A DNA stretch of 64,000 nt from Straminergon stramineum (lineage: Eukaryota > Streptophyta > Bryopsida > Hypnales > Calliergonaceae): positions 30,988,547-31,052,546 of the forward strand of contig OY987263.1 in NCBI GenBank assembly GCA_963920665.1, written 5' to 3'. Numbering within the stretch: position 1 is the first letter of the stretch; each line of letters starts with the position of its first letter. A program made the position numbers and the translations under genes. This document shows, one piece after another, positions 1 to 12,970 of this stretch. The notes below the pieces were generated by a model. It was given only the letters and a program-made list of their open reading frames with translations. It did no database searches and was not told the origin of the DNA.

Positions 1-939
1 AAAAATTCTTATTACATTCCGTATTGGTTCCGGAAAGTACCCTTCTGGTGTTACTAAACAATACATATGGTATAACATTTTAAAGTACTTACAAACAAAA
101 CTATGTGAAGTGCATTTTGAATTTGGGCTTCCAGCATCCGCAGTGAGTTCTCCAAAAGTTCCCTCAGTAAATATGATTATTGCTCGAGATCTGGAAAGGT
201 GGCAATCTCAGTCGCTTGCGAACACCATGTGTCACCTTCTTTCACTTAATTAGGGCAAGGAGACTGTCAAGCAACTCTTGGACACTTGCCATTTGGTGAC
301 GAATGTAGCTGTCTGAATTCCACTTCCTCTGGCACAGGGCTCACTGACTCACTCTAATTCATGTCAATGATAGAAAAAATGAAAAATACGATTCGAGAAT
401 CTGATAAAGTCCCTTTGGCGATGAATGCAGTATGCTTGATACTTTTTATTTATAATATTCTTGATTAGCCGACTGGGAAGAAGGAATTGGATTCTCGTGG
501 GAAAAAGAGAACTCGATCACTAAGCACCATGAATGCTCTTGATAGTGATTGCCAGGCTTTGTATTCTTTTTTGGAGTTTCCACAACTACTCGAGTGTTTT
601 CTCATAGAAATGTTTCCAAAACACCCAGACGCAGTTGTTCAGTAATGTCACATTCCACGCAAAATGTTTAGTTAGACTAGTTTCCCTGGAAACCTGAACA
701 TGATGGCGCCTTTCAACGAGCTTCAAGACGTGAATTACCTCTCGAAGTGGACAGAGTTTCGGCTGGAGGTTATGCAAGGCAAGCTGCAAGCAAGCCCCTG
801 AAAGCTCATCACTGATGAAGAGTTCGGCAAGTACATTCTGATTAGCAAACCAGCTGCTTCCATTTTCAATACGAGTGTGACGGCCAATTGCTTGAAGGAA
901 GTAGCCTCAGCAAAGAGTTTGCAGAGAGTTGATATCTAC
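1..939. other. Window edge: exon-like fragments, no confident gene
   Basis: This stretch is less AT-rich than the DNA after it and holds short open stretches on the plus strand. One runs from about 91 to 252 and contains the residues HFEFGLPASAVSSPKVPS. Another, with an acceptor-like TTGATTAG before it, runs from about 470 to 642 and contains KKELDSRGKKRTRSLSTMN. Both end at stop codons and I recognise neither. They could be exons or remnants of a gene that starts beyond the left edge and continues to the coiled-coil exon ending at 3282. I could not join them in one frame. Confidence 0.2.
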
Positions 940-1146
940 ATGGCTAGTTCTAAGAGGCGGCGGGTGCAATATTACTCCCGGCGGCGGATGAGAAGAAGGG
1001 GTGAAATGTTGAGGAGAAAAGGAAGAATGAGAACGAGGAGAATACTGAGAAGAAGGCGACTGCAAAGATTGACTCTGGCTCAGAAAGCAAAAATGATCCA
1101 GGCCATAGTGAGGTATAATCTTCAAATCCCAGTGTCAGCTCACTGA
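940..1146 (+). CDS. Small arginine-rich ORF, protamine-like composition (uncertain)
   Basis: An ATG at 940 opens 68 codons ending at TGA 1144-1146. The first 43 residues contain about 20 arginines in runs (KRRR, SRRRMRRR, RRRRLQR), with tyrosine, serine and methionine between them. The last 25 residues are ordinary. Such composition is known in sperm protamines, nucleolar proteins and some ribosomal proteins; I see no domain. The sequence is purine-rich (repeated AGAAG/GAGGA), so the arginine runs may simply be the product of a purine-rich tract read in this frame. A donor-like AG|GTATAATC at 1111 could make it an exon instead. Homology would be needed before accepting it as a gene. Confidence 0.22.
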   Translation: MASSKRRRVQYYSRRRMRRRGEMLRRKGRMRTRRILRRRRLQRLTLAQKAKMIQAIVRYNLQIPVSAH

Positions 1147-2973
1147 AAAGAAAGGGTCATAACATTCAGAAGCTTGCATTGTCACTGCCTTGGCTCCACA
1201 GCAAGAGTTTTGTTTTTGTTTTTCATTTTTTGTGAAGTGCCAAAGTGGTGATATAAAGTGTTATTGTGGTGCTCCAAATTTCAACATTCATCCACATATT
1301 GGATACAAAAATATCACATTAGCACTTATCATGCATCCATAATTCTCTTTTCATCCACAATTTGGAGATTTCATCTAAGAATTTTTTCTAATTTGAAGTT
1401 TTTTCAACAAAAATTCCACAGTTTTTTGCCATCATTTAGCCAAATTTCTTTTTTTGGGTGCAATCTAGCAACAAAAAGCCCCCAAAAAACCTACTCTACA
1501 ATCAATGGTGGTGTAGAATATTCTACAACCAACAGTAGTGGACAATGGAGAGGTGGAGTACCAATGTGATGAACATAGTGAATGAAGGAAAGGTAGTGGA
1601 CATGAAGGCTATTGAATGTTATTAATAGTAGGAGGTTCATAAAATGACCATTTACTAGCTAATTTGCAAGCTCAATGTCTAATGGATGACAAAGAATCTT
1701 TCTACATAAGATAAAAGTGTAGATACTCATTCCTTTAATTTTGTGTGAGAAGGGGAGGTCTTGCACTATAGTTTGACCTCCTATGAGTGCTCTTGGGATT
1801 TTTTAAGTAAATGATTCACATGGTACCCAAAAGGATGATTTCCAAAGTGATTAGCCAAGCGTCTAGTATTACAGTAGTGGAAACAAGGTCTTTGTAGGGA
1901 AACGACCACAAGATGACCTATAAGTTGTACAAGTGGTATATGGCTGGCCAATTGAATCTTTTGATGGATCATTTCTTTTTCCCTACAATTCTCATGTCTT
2001 TTAGCTCTAAATATTTGATTGATTTTCAAGGGATCCATTTGAGGTGTGCTATTATGTGAGCCTAGGAGTGTGAGCCCATGAGCAAAGAAGACTATACACC
2101 TATTTCATAGGTGTCTATATTATAAAAACCTTCTATGATTACAATGTAATTATGTCATAGATACCAGTGTTATAGATGTTTATATTATAAACACTTTCAA
2201 TAGTTGTAGGATATCTACTTTTACGTATGCTCAAGGCTTACATGCTTGTGTTCTCATGCTCATACACTAGCACCATTGACTAGAAATATTTTTTCATCTT
2301 ATTCTTTCAATTTTTGGGAGTCATGGAGATATCACTTTGGGTACTAAAAAAGTCAAAATTTGGGATTATTTAAATTCCCTCTTGTATGAATTTCTCATAC
2401 AATCATTCAAAATGCATGAGAAATTGTGGATTGTTAATGAAGGAATGGTAGTAACTCCATTGCCATTCGAAGAGCAGTGGTGATAGAATCAATCTAGTAA
2501 TGTTTATACCATTTATTAATAAATTCAATTAGTAGTAAGAATAGTAGTAAGAATAGTAGTATGAATATTGTACCTAGAAGTTAGGGTTGGCAAAAAATAG
2601 TTCTATGGATAATTTTCAATTTTTTAAAGATTTCTTTTCCAAAAATAAAATTTTGGTATTAAAAAAGAAAAAATAATATTTATAAGCATCTTCCAAACCA
2701 CCATTCTTAATTTTATTTGATTATTTACTATGCCAACATTGACTACTGGGCATAAGAGATGAGTTGATGTTTGTAGTATGGGTCAAGAGTAAATTCAATG
2801 AGGCCTCTAAATCTCCTCCTTCAAACTTGTTGTATAATGAAATTGTAGTAAATTTTATTGGATGTTAACAGTCTAATTCCCTAGTGAAATTCTTCATGAA
2901 TTGTGGTCTTTAGATCATAGGTGTCACCTATTTCTAAATATGATGCATCATACTCTATATTATGATATAATTG
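1147..2973. other. AT-rich gap with one repeat copy
   Basis: No gene recognised. About 1755-1850 is a diverged copy of the arm of the inverted-repeat element at 6588-7400; the shared part runs from a GGTCTTGCACTATAGTTTGA-like block to a GATGATTTCC-like block. The segment near 1629-1660 (GTAGGAGGTTCATAAAATGA) resembles the start of the dispersed repeat at 58,337. The rest is low-complexity AT-rich DNA. Confidence 0.5.
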
Positions 2974-3282
2974 ATGTTGCAAAATAGGCGAAAAGAACGA
3001 GAACTATTGATGAAAGAGAAGCAACGTGCACGATTGCAAGAGCACCGTGCCAAAGTCCAAGCAAGGCGGGAGAAGACGATGGAGATGTCTCGATTGAAAT
3101 GTATGAAGGAGATGGAGAAGAGGAGTGACATACGACAACGCATTCGAGCTTGGAAAGCGAAGATGAGGGAGAAACAGGCTGAATTATGTAAAATGAAAAA
3201 GAAAAAAGAGTTGGCAAAGAAACTTGATCGTTATCAAATTGGCTTTGAATCAGACACGGAGGGGAAAGATTGGATTTGCTAA
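2974..3282 (+). CDS. Charged coiled-coil protein, probable 3' exon or small ORF
   Basis: An open frame from ATG 2974 to the TAG after 3279 encodes about 102 residues rich in K, R and E, for example KEKQRARLQEHRAKVQARR and AWKAKMREKQAEL. Heptad-like spacing of M, L and I predicts a long coiled coil. It ends with a short acidic segment (FESDTEGKDW). The acceptor-like AAAATAG just before GCGAAAAGAACG at 2986 suggests this could be the last exon of a longer gene rather than a free ORF. The charged, ordered composition is unlike the flanking AT-rich DNA, which argues for real coding origin. Similar strings occur in many coiled-coil proteins, so I give no family. Confidence 0.4.
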   Translation: MLQNRRKERELLMKEKQRARLQEHRAKVQARREKTMEMSRLKCMKEMEKRSDIRQRIRAWKAKMREKQAELCKMKKKKELAKKLDRYQIGFESDTEGKDWIC

Positions 3283-6200
3283 TCCATCTATTTTTAGAAC
3301 TTATAATCAATGATTGGATTTAAATGCTTTGAATGTTGGATTTGGCAAACAAATAGAAGATGACATAAGTCTCAAAAGTTTTGAAACCCAATTTTTCTCA
3401 ATTTTTCATTCAAAAATAAATGAATCTCCTCCACTGAAATTATAAAGGTTAGTTATTAACTTCATAACCATTTTCCACTCCCTTTAAGTTGGAGACAATG
3501 TCTTCTATTGGAAGTTGTTGAAAAATGGAGTACATCACATGGCAAGTTATTCCCAATAATGAGGAACTCCAATATACGAATTGACTACTCTAAAGTTTGT
3601 CAATGTAACAATTCATCATGGTTTGATTCTCTTCTCATGTGAAAGAATGTTTGGGTTGTCTTGGGAATGCAACAAAAAATTCTTAACAATCTTTCTTGTG
3701 TTGTTTAAGCTTCCATGCCTAAAATAAAAGGGTGCACAAAAACAAGTGTTGTATCATTTTTATACTAGAAACAATTTTTGTATAGTCCACATTTTGTAAG
3801 AGGCAAATGTAGTCCTTATACATTCTCCCAATATCTTCTAAACTTTGGTGTGATGTTGTGAATGAAAGATCCTTCATCATTCACCTCAACCAAGGCAAGA
3901 ATTCATTTCAATGTACACAATTTGTCACCAATTTCTTTTGGACAATACATCTAGTGGCACAACCATTTATGCTCCTTGATTTTAAAGGGAGTTCAAATTT
4001 GCTTAATTTTCAAATCAATGAGAGGTAGTGTTATTACTCTGGGCACTCAAATTAAATTAACTTGAAAAAGTTGGTTACATATGCCTTTTTAGTTGTAAAG
4101 TATCATGTGATAATTATTCAAGTACCCCCAAATAAACGCATGAGGTGTACAAAATAATATTAGATGCATTTCCGTTCCCCTATAATTAGAGTATTTTACC
4201 AACCATGCCAAATAAATATTTATTCGAATTATAAACCCACTAGCACAACCACTCATATTCATTGATTTTGGAGGGAGGGATGAACAAATAATGGGGTGCA
4301 TCCAATATTAGTTTGTACATTAACGACATAGCAATTCCTAGTAAGTACAATTACAACATATGGTAGCAAATCATGGTTCATCTAGATTACACATGTAGAC
4401 TACTATGAGCATTAAATTAGAAAAGTTTGTAATTTATTCCTAAATTTCTTTCTTGTTTAGAGTCCTAAATTGCTTCAAAATACCTACCTCCAAATCAAGG
4501 CTAAAATATTAATCTTTACTTATTTTTTAACAAATTCAAACATAGGATCCTTTGGTTAACTTATTTAAGCAAATCGTCCCAAAATTTTAGAATAAATGTC
4601 CCCATCAATTGTAAGTTCAATGTATTTGAACTTCAAAATGTAGGCATTTCTAGCCCTTTCTAAAATGTGAAGCTTTGTTTTTCAACCTTTTTAGAAAAAA
4701 CAAATATGTCCTATAACTTGAGCGTTTTAGTCTATATGTTAAAAATATAATGGGTTGAAAATAGATGTAAAAAAATTTACCAAAAAAGTTGTCTTATTCA
4801 TCATCAAAAAAAATTATAAGGTAGAAGGTGGTACTAAATGAAAGAAAAAACAAAATCACCAATAACTTTTACAAGAAAACTTTTCAAAATCAAATGCAAA
4901 GGAGGTCTTTTTTGTTTTTTATACCTTCATTTCCCACAAAATAAATATACTCGTAACTTTTACCTCATTGTTCAAAATCAAATGATTCTAATGTTTTTGA
5001 GTAGTTGCCAATCTACACAATCCAAAAAAAATATACTTATTCTTTTTTTAGAATATCATTTTTTCTACCCGGTTTAAATTTGGAATCAAAAAATCCTTTT
5101 AACTTTTGCAATATTTATCAGAATGACGTGAGACAATGTTCTAACATAAATTAGGAAGATTATCATCCATCTTATAAAATTCACTATAAAAAACCCAGAG
5201 TTTATTGATGTCTAAGTTGATGAATTTTAGGTGACATCAAATGTAATGATCTGTGTTTTTATGTCAACAATAATGTCTTAAGTAACATTGAGATGTTACA
5301 TTGGATGTCTATGTTAACATAAAAACATGGGTTCGATGTCATCTAAAATCTATCACTATGAAACATGGGGTTCTTATAGTGATTTGTGCAAAAATTCTAA
5401 ATTCTAAAATCACCAGAGCTTGCTCCAATTCTCAAAAAGCTCAAAGTGGGTTCCTTAGTCCTCTATGGGTTCATTCAACACTGAGCCTCCAAATCTACAC
5501 TACTCCTTGCATTTTGCTGCCCAACTATTTGGTAATGTAAAAAAATCTATCATTTTGTTATCACGTATTGGCCCATGGTGGAGCTCATAAGTATAGTTGC
5601 CTTAGATAGCATTGATTATTGCTAAAGGTCATGTTCCCTCTCTTTGAAATTGCAAGGATATATTATTTTTTGTAACTATGTCTTTATTCATAAATGCATA
5701 GAATACTGTTGGAACTTGGAAGGGGAGGGAGTGAAGACATTAGATTCGCTTCTCATTGTTCTCAATGACAAAACTCTAAAATAAAATTTAAAAAATGAAC
5801 CAAAATTGTTGACAGGGATAATATCTAACAGTTTCCATGCAGAAACATGAGTTAAAAATATGCAACCGTCATTGGCACCTCTCCTGCTCTGCAGATTTTT
5901 TTCTTTTTTTTTCTTTTTATCTTTTTCGGTGGGGATGGGGGTGGTGGGAGATAAAGAAAAGGAGAGGGAAGGAAAATTTGGAGGGAGATGAACTAAGCTT
6001 AACTTAAATTTCTAAGTTAATATTCCACAGGACAGGATTCACAGGAATCTGTAATTAATAACCACCGTGCTAGTGTCCCAATTTGCCTTTATCTAATTTT
6101 ATAGCATTTTAAATAATATTCCCGGGCTTCACATTGCTTTGTTCAGTTCCCCTTTAAAAAGAAAAAAAGAGGACAGACAGACAAACAATCAAACAAATAA

Positions 6201-6587
6201 ATAAGACGTTCCCTGACTTTTCTGATGTTCCCATTTCGTGTTCCCCATCCCATGAAGGAAACTTAGGGTTCTCCTAAATTGGGCGTGGTGCACTGGTGCT
6301 GCACATCAGCCAGCTGGCTGGCTGTCAGCACAAACTGTAATACTGTACAGTATTATAAGTTAAGCTATTGGGCATGTATGATATTTTGGGGTAACTTAAC
6401 TTACTGCTACTTCGGCTTTCATTCCATCTTACTATATCAGGATGATAACCCATTTCCCATCACTTATTAAGCAATTCAGTCTATCTGCGGCATGGGAAAA
6501 GTTCAGGAAATTTCCCTATGTAAGGAAATTTCCCTGCATAGAGAAATAGATTTCACAAGGATTTCATAATTTCCTAAATTTTTCCCC
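3283..6587. other. AT-rich intergenic DNA, no gene seen
   Basis: Long AT-rich stretch with only short, biased open frames. Near 5895-5990 there is a T/C-rich tract followed by a G/A-rich tract, and near 6160-6205 an A-rich, (ACAA)-type simple sequence. I find no splice-compatible exon series and no complete element. Confidence 0.6.
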
Positions 6588-7400
6588 TTGACCCCTAAAC
6601 AACGCGGTGGACGTTTTGTGTCCAATGAACATTGAGGAATTTTCGTCTATAGGACAGAGTTGCAACTATTCATCCTTGGAATTAGGGGTGCAAAGGGGAG
6701 ATCTTCTACAATAGTTTGACTCCCAATGAGTATTTTTGATTTTTTTTAAGTGGATGATGCCACATAGTTCCAAAATGATTGATTTCCACGGCCACCAGCC
6801 CAACGTTCAAGGGTTAAAAGAAAAATTCTTACAATTTTTTTCCATGAAGATTCTATTTGTCTCATTCTCCATATGTAGGCAAACCTATTTCCAACTATAG
6901 GTGGTTCCAAAATCAATGTAAGGCTTCCAATGTACACGTTGTGATCATATAAGTTTTCAATGTACACCTCTTGGACATTTTTGTTGTCCCCAGAGTCATG
7001 TGGTGCATGAGCTATCACCTACATGGAGCAGTATGAATTTCAAAAATGGGAGGCTCATTGGAAATGGGTCATCTCCTTTCATGATTGTATTGCTTGGTAT
7101 TACATCATGATGTGAAGCCCAAATTTGAGGTATGGACACATGTGTTGCGTCATTTTCTTGTTGAAAATTAACCCTTAAAGGACGGAATGGTGACCATGGA
7201 AATCAACCCTTTTGGAACCATGTGACATCATCTATTTTTAAAAAATTAAAAAAAATACCGATTGGAGGTCAAACTATTGTGCAAGATCTCTCCATTTAGC
7301 ACAAAATTCCAAGGATGAACAATTTCACTTTTGTCCTACATAGGAAGATTCCTTATCATCCATCGGACAAAAAACATCATCAGTGTTGTTTAAGGGTTAA
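6588..7400. mobile_element. Non-autonomous inverted-repeat (fold-back) DNA element, 813 bp
   Basis: The left arm (about 6588-6800) and right arm (about 7190-7400) are imperfect inverted copies of roughly 210 bp. Matching blocks include TTGACCCCTAAACAAC on the left against the complement of GTTGTTTAAGGGTTAA on the right, and the block around 6706-6730 against that around 7275-7300. The centre has no transposase; an open minus frame at 6746-7018 is a by-product of the arm. No clear target duplication is visible. A second TTAACCCTTAAAGGAC end lies inside at 7168, so 7168-7400 may be a smaller element of the same family nested in or forming the right arm; 50,211-50,360 is its relative. Confidence 0.7.
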
Positions 7401-7429
7401 AGCTGTAGGGAGAGCACTTGTTCAGAATA

Positions 7430-7710
7430 TGGTGGTGGATGGGAGGTGGCACCCTCAAACCACCGCTTGTGGCTACTATGCCTAGTTACTACTAGTAGAC
7501 TAGACTAGTCAAATTTTCATATTCTCTTGTTGGCAAGTAAGAGGAGGTTCCAATGCACCAAAGAATGTGACATTTGGATGCAATATGCCAAAGTTAGGAA
7601 GGAACAAAGTTTGGTTCTAAAATTGAGTTTCTTCTACAAGTACATAATTGATTTTGGAGATGTAGATGGAGTGAAGATGGTGGTTTAGGGTCAATGGTGC
7701 ATTGGGATGG
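7430..7710 (+). repeat. Dispersed repeat, copy 1 (second copy at 35,750)
   Basis: Shares colinear blocks with 35,750-36,065. Examples are CACCAAAGAATG (7557 and 35,905) and the segment containing TTGATTTTGGAGATGTAGA against TTGATTTGGGAGATGTGTG. It carries no open frame and is probably a decayed non-coding element of unknown class. Confidence 0.6.
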
Positions 7711-8239
7711 AGCACTATACAATGTTCAAATAGGAAATTTGCCATTGCAACATAGCTTGAATTGTTGTAGAAGTTGGACCATTTAATTTTCACTTAAGCC
7801 TGATTAGTATTGTACATAATGTAACTTGAATGTAAGGTACTTAGAGCATCTTCATTTCTAACACTAGTAACGTGAATAGTGTCCATATGTTGGAGGTGAG
7901 GAGCTTTAGGGATTAATTACAATAACGTGCAAGGGTTGAAGTGATGTGGCTAGGATTTGTGACATTAAGAAAATATACTTATGAACAGGCTCTGCATGTA
8001 TTATTGCAACACTTTGGAACTTGCTTTGGATTGAATATGCTCTAAGGTAGAAGCACCTATTTGCAACATTTTCCGTTTTCTATCACCTAGAAAATGGCCT
8101 TGACTAAATGCTTCCATGTCTTTCTCGTCACTAGTCCAAATAGAATGAATCAAATCTTTCCACGTAGACAATAATATTTTTGGTATGAGAAACAAATTCT
8201 TTTTATCCCATTTTGAATTTTTCTGATTCTTTTTGTGTT

Positions 8240-8460
8240 TCCCGTCAAACTCTAATTTGAGCTAAGGGTGGCATAACTTTTGCTTCTAGGCATCGATTGA
8301 AATAAAAAAATTATATTCCTAGAAAGCTAATGTATTTTTCTATCTTAAAAAATTCCAAAAGTCATGCCAAAAAATTTTAGATCATAGGAACCTATCCAAA
8401 CTTTCATTTGTCCCTTGAGGGAATACTTAGTCCTTGAGGGGTTAACCATGCTCACTAAAG
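8240..8460 (+). repeat. Dispersed repeat family 'GCATCGATTGAA', copy 1
   Basis: This stretch (a block near 8288 reading GGCATCGATTGAAATAAA and a block near 8395 reading CCAAACTTTCATTTGTCC) recurs in the same orientation at about 28,735-28,925 and inverted at about 9600-9765. The inverted pair 8240/9765 may mark the two ends of one old element, or be independent copies. No coding capacity. Confidence 0.6.
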
Positions 8461-9599
8461 CAACCACCAACCACAAGCATGTTTATTGAAAAATATAGGA
8501 GAAGATTCGATTGCTTGAGTAGTAGTAGAATCTACCTAAGTTGAGTTTTAGAGGTGCCCAAGTGTGTCATTAAAAAAATATGTCAACTACATTTGGACCA
8601 TCTACCTTTAGTAGCCATCTGTCTTCACCCAAAATCACCAAGAGCAACTAATGGAAGTTGAATAGTTCTTTAATACAACCATCAAGAGTTGAAACATTTC
8701 ATATTCCAAGGGTGGTTGTTTATGGGGAATCTAGTGACATGAATAGGTTCCTTGTGATTTAAAGTCTAGAAATGCATCAACAGTGGAGCGTATGGAAATA
8801 TTGAAACAACTTGGGCTATTTTATGTCAAGAGACTAATGTTCTTCAATTTTTTCCATTTAGAACACCAATGGAGTAGGGGTAGAAAAAGTGGTGGTTTGG
8901 GGTGCTTCTACTATATTTGACATTTCATTCATTTTATTGTTTTTTAAGTGGTTTGCAAAGCTACATCAAGGACATTCTTATGTTAGAGTTACCATTAATG
9001 GCAAAGAAGGGGCAAGTTGAAAAATATAAATGAGGTCTTTGATCAATTTTGAATTTTTATTTAGGAACTATCATACCTTACTAGGAGCTTTGGTAGAAAA
9101 TAATGATAATAATTTTTCCTAAATTTTCTAAGAAATCATTTTCTTTTCTTGCTTATTTAATTTTTTAAAATTATATTATTATTTTAAATGTTTGCCATTG
9201 TATTTGGATGCCTATTGTTTTTTCTTTAATTGAACTTTTAAAAAACAAATCTTAATATGCTACTAAGGATTAGCTGCTCTCCACACTACTAGTGATGCCA
9301 TTGAAGATTGAAGTGATAGCTCCCATTGGAAGTGGTTTATCATTGAATGCTAAATTTGACTTTTTCAGCAAAACTTTGTCACTTGCAATAGTTTCCTCAC
9401 AATTCTAAACAAAAGCATTTGAAAGGTAATTATTGTAGAAGTCATAACATGATTTTTTTGATTTCCATCTCAATGAGAGCATCTTAATAAATTTACTCCA
9501 ATAAAATTCTTTACTTTTTTCAATTTTTTAATTTTATCGGATGGATTGATGTTCATTTAGAAACCTTTGATTCATTCTATTTTAATTAACACCGTAACC

Positions 9600-9765
9600 C
9601 TAACGTCCCAAGTGTTCCCTTGGAAGACATTTGAAGGTTTGCTTTGGTTCCTATGATCTCAAGTTTAGCAAGATTTTTTGAAATTCTTTTTTAGGATGGA
9701 AAGAAATAAACTTTATGGGAATCTAATTTCTATTCAAATTGATGTCTAGGAGCAAAAGTTCAAAA
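9600..9765 (-). repeat. Dispersed repeat family 'GCATCGATTGAA', inverted copy
   Basis: The reverse complement matches 8240-8460. Shared landmarks are GGTTCCTATGATCT, AATCTAATTTC and GATGTCTAGGAGCAAAAGTT. The copy is diverged and lacks open frames. Confidence 0.55.
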
Positions 9766-12700
9766 TAGTCAAGCTCATGCAACCAAAAAATCACAAGAAT
9801 TTGAAATAATTTTTTTATTAAATCAATTGTTTATAGATTATATTTTTGCCTAAATATAAAAAGATTGATTCATTACTTTTAGACAAAACCTCTGCCAAAG
9901 TCAAACACTCCAAGAAATGCTTAATGTAGATAGTCTTGGGAGAAAAATCTAGCCAATCATTATCAAAGGAAACTCCAAGAAAAAAAATCCTATAGATATG
10001 CAATTGGGCAAGGGTTTGATTGGTTGGAGATATAGTGGATGGGCATGGTCAAGTAAATTTTCCCATTGTATCTCACTTGATTTCAAGGCCCTAAAAACAA
10101 TTGTTCATTTCTCCAATCCTTATGGAAATTGGCATGTAGATTCTTCACTATACATAATTGCATTTTGTCAAATGTGACAAATTCTTCTTTTGTGAAAATT
10201 TGAAAAATAGGCCACCAAAGTTATTTTGCCTATGGAAATTTTTTTAATTTATTTTTTTCTAAAACTAAAATTTGCTTGAAGATATTTCAAAATGAATGTA
10301 ATAAAAATCTTTGAATTTTTTTGGTTTAACTAATTTGATAGCAATGAACAAGATCTTATGGTTTGATTTTTCCAAATCGATTTTAAGAAAATATATACTT
10401 TCATTTCATTGTCAAAGGACTCCTTTGGGCATTTTAGGGATTAAAACAATCATATCATTTGAATTAGTGTATCTCTAGTCCATCTAAATCTTATTATTAA
10501 TTTAGTTTTTTTCCAATTTGATTTCTACTTTCACGTAATAATGTTTTGAAGAATGAAAATCAAGTTTATCTTTTGGAATTTTTTTCTTAAATTTTTATTT
10601 CAATTCTTCGGCTTAACATAAAAAAAATACAAAATCTATAGTATAAAAATTTTAAGCTGAGAGGATTCAAAGTTTGATAATTGAGTTTAGTAAAGTGCAA
10701 AAAAACTCGTTTTCTTCATTGAAAATGCAAATGTTTTGCAATCCACCTAGTCAAACTTTCCAAACTTTCTTCAAGATATATTTATATAAGTCTAGGAGAA
10801 GATCCTAGGGTTGGATACTCGAAAACATAAATGTTTAGAAATTTTGCTCTTTGAATCAGAAATGACAATTTTGAGTGTTTTTTAACAAAAGGTTGGCCTT
10901 GGATTCAAGATATTGGGATTTTTCTTTTAGAAATTGATTATAGGTTGAGTATTTGCAATTTTTACACCACAACAAAATGTTGAGTATTTGTAAACAATAA
11001 TTTTTATATCATATTATTTTCAATTGTAAATTTAAAGCATTGTAGTGCAAACAACAATCAAATCCTAGTTTTCAAAGATATTTTTTGTATATTTATAATA
11101 TTACATAATATTTTTTTAAACCATTGTATTTTTGAATGTAAACTAAAACCTTTGGTTGGATGTCATTGGTAGCACAAAGAGTATTAGAGCCCTTGGTTTA
11201 TTTTTATCAAAATATAAAATAATTAAAAAAATTGTAGATGAAGGGACTGACACAAATTATTTGAATACAAAAAAAAATGATAAATTCATTTGTACCTAAA
11301 ATGATCTCTTCAACTCTCAAAGGTCTAATTTCTTTTTATTATTATTTTTTAAAATAATGAAATTGTGAGTGAAGGAACACACATTATTTGAGCAATAATC
11401 ATAGATGCACTTGTGTGGATTCATTTCATGGCTTTATTTGTGTAATATCATGATTCTATTGATTCCATGCCCATGCCATGGCTTCATTTTATGACTTTAG
11501 TCATTTGACTTGAATATTTCAAGGCCAAGTTGTGGCTTCATTTCATTGTTTTAGTTGTATGGCCTCAAAATTCCTAGCCAAGTTGTGACTATTTGTTCCA
11601 TTGCACTTAGTGCACCTTATATTAATCAATATGGAATATATACACCATATATCAACTAAACTAGTTTTGTCCTAAAGTTTGTCATTGGATTTTTAACATT
11701 CATAAATAGGGCATGCAAGATATATAAATACTAGTATTCAAATTAATCTTTTTGTTTGTTTATTTTAACACCAAGTTAAATTTTTTTTAAGATGACAATA
11801 ATCTAATAAGGACTACAATGAGATTATATACTATTTTTGTCTTTACATCAACTTGTGATACATTTCACATATAGATATGATTTGCAATACTGAGTACATA
11901 TTTGTAGTCTCTTCAAAGACAATTGTTTCTTAATTAAGTGAAAATTGCTAAATTTCTTATCAATTATATAGAAATGATAAAGTCGGTCCACCAATGTCAT
12001 TCAATTAAACATAAAATTTTCAATCATCATCATTTTCTTCAATTTTGACTACATAATGATATTTGTAAGTGACAATTTGACTATGCTAAAAAACTTATAA
12101 GAAAACAATGGTTTTAGAAATGAAATTCAATCTCCCTATTGAAATGTTCTAAATACATGTAATATATTGTTGAACAATACATTGCTAAAAAGGGGTTATA
12201 AACTAGAACTCTTTGTGATCCCATTGACAAGCATGTAGGATTTTGGAATTTTTCATGTCAATTCTTATGAAAGATAAAAATGTTGAAAGGTTGATATGTT
12301 AAAATTTGAAAGTTGATTTTCTTGTGAGGGTTTTGAATTTTTTCAATATTCTTTTATTTTGGCCTATTGTTGTGCTTTTAATTTTTTCTTCAAAGCTTCT
12401 AATTTTGAATTTTTCAAAGCATTGTAATTCTTCAAGGATCTATAAGAGCCATTGTGGAAGTGTATTAGTCCATACTATTAGTAATCTAATGCATGTTGAT
12501 TGATAGGGAAGATAAAAGGGAGGGCAAAACAATCATGAGGTCTCAAATTTCTACAAAGAATCAAGCAAGAGGGCTCAAAGTTTAAAAAATGTTCACATAA
12601 ATGAAAAAGATAGTGATATACAAACACTACAATAGGGTCTTGAGCCAACAAAGTCACTAGACTCTTCATTTATGCAAGTCTAATAAGATCAAAGTTGTTC

Positions 12701-12970
12701 TGCTTCTTGAAAGTAGTTCTAAGGACTCAAAAGAATTATATGTCCACTCATAAAATACTAGAAAATGACTCTACATACATCAATGTTCAAACCAACTCCG
12801 ACTCAACAATCATTGTTAGAATTAAAAGAACAAAATGTTATAAAGAAGGTCCATTTTTCAATTGTATGAATTTTTCTTTAACTTTCAATGTTTGTGGGTT
12901 TGCTATTGCGATTACACACATTATATACATTTCTCAACTGCCAAATGAGTTGAAAATTCACGCCCTCTAA
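9766..12970. other. AT-rich intergenic DNA upstream of the kinesin gene
   Basis: Low-complexity AT-rich DNA with homopolymer runs and no recognisable exon, RNA gene or complete element. Composition changes abruptly at about 12,970, where GC-richer sequence of the kinesin promoter begins. Confidence 0.6.

Noticed and set aside
907..1125. Minus-strand Ser/Pro-rich open frame
   Set aside because: It is the antisense of the purine-rich tract that gives the Arg-rich frame; low complexity and no motif.
6746..7018. Minus-strand ORF of 90 codons
   Set aside because: It lies inside the inverted-repeat element and starts in one arm; no transposase motif.
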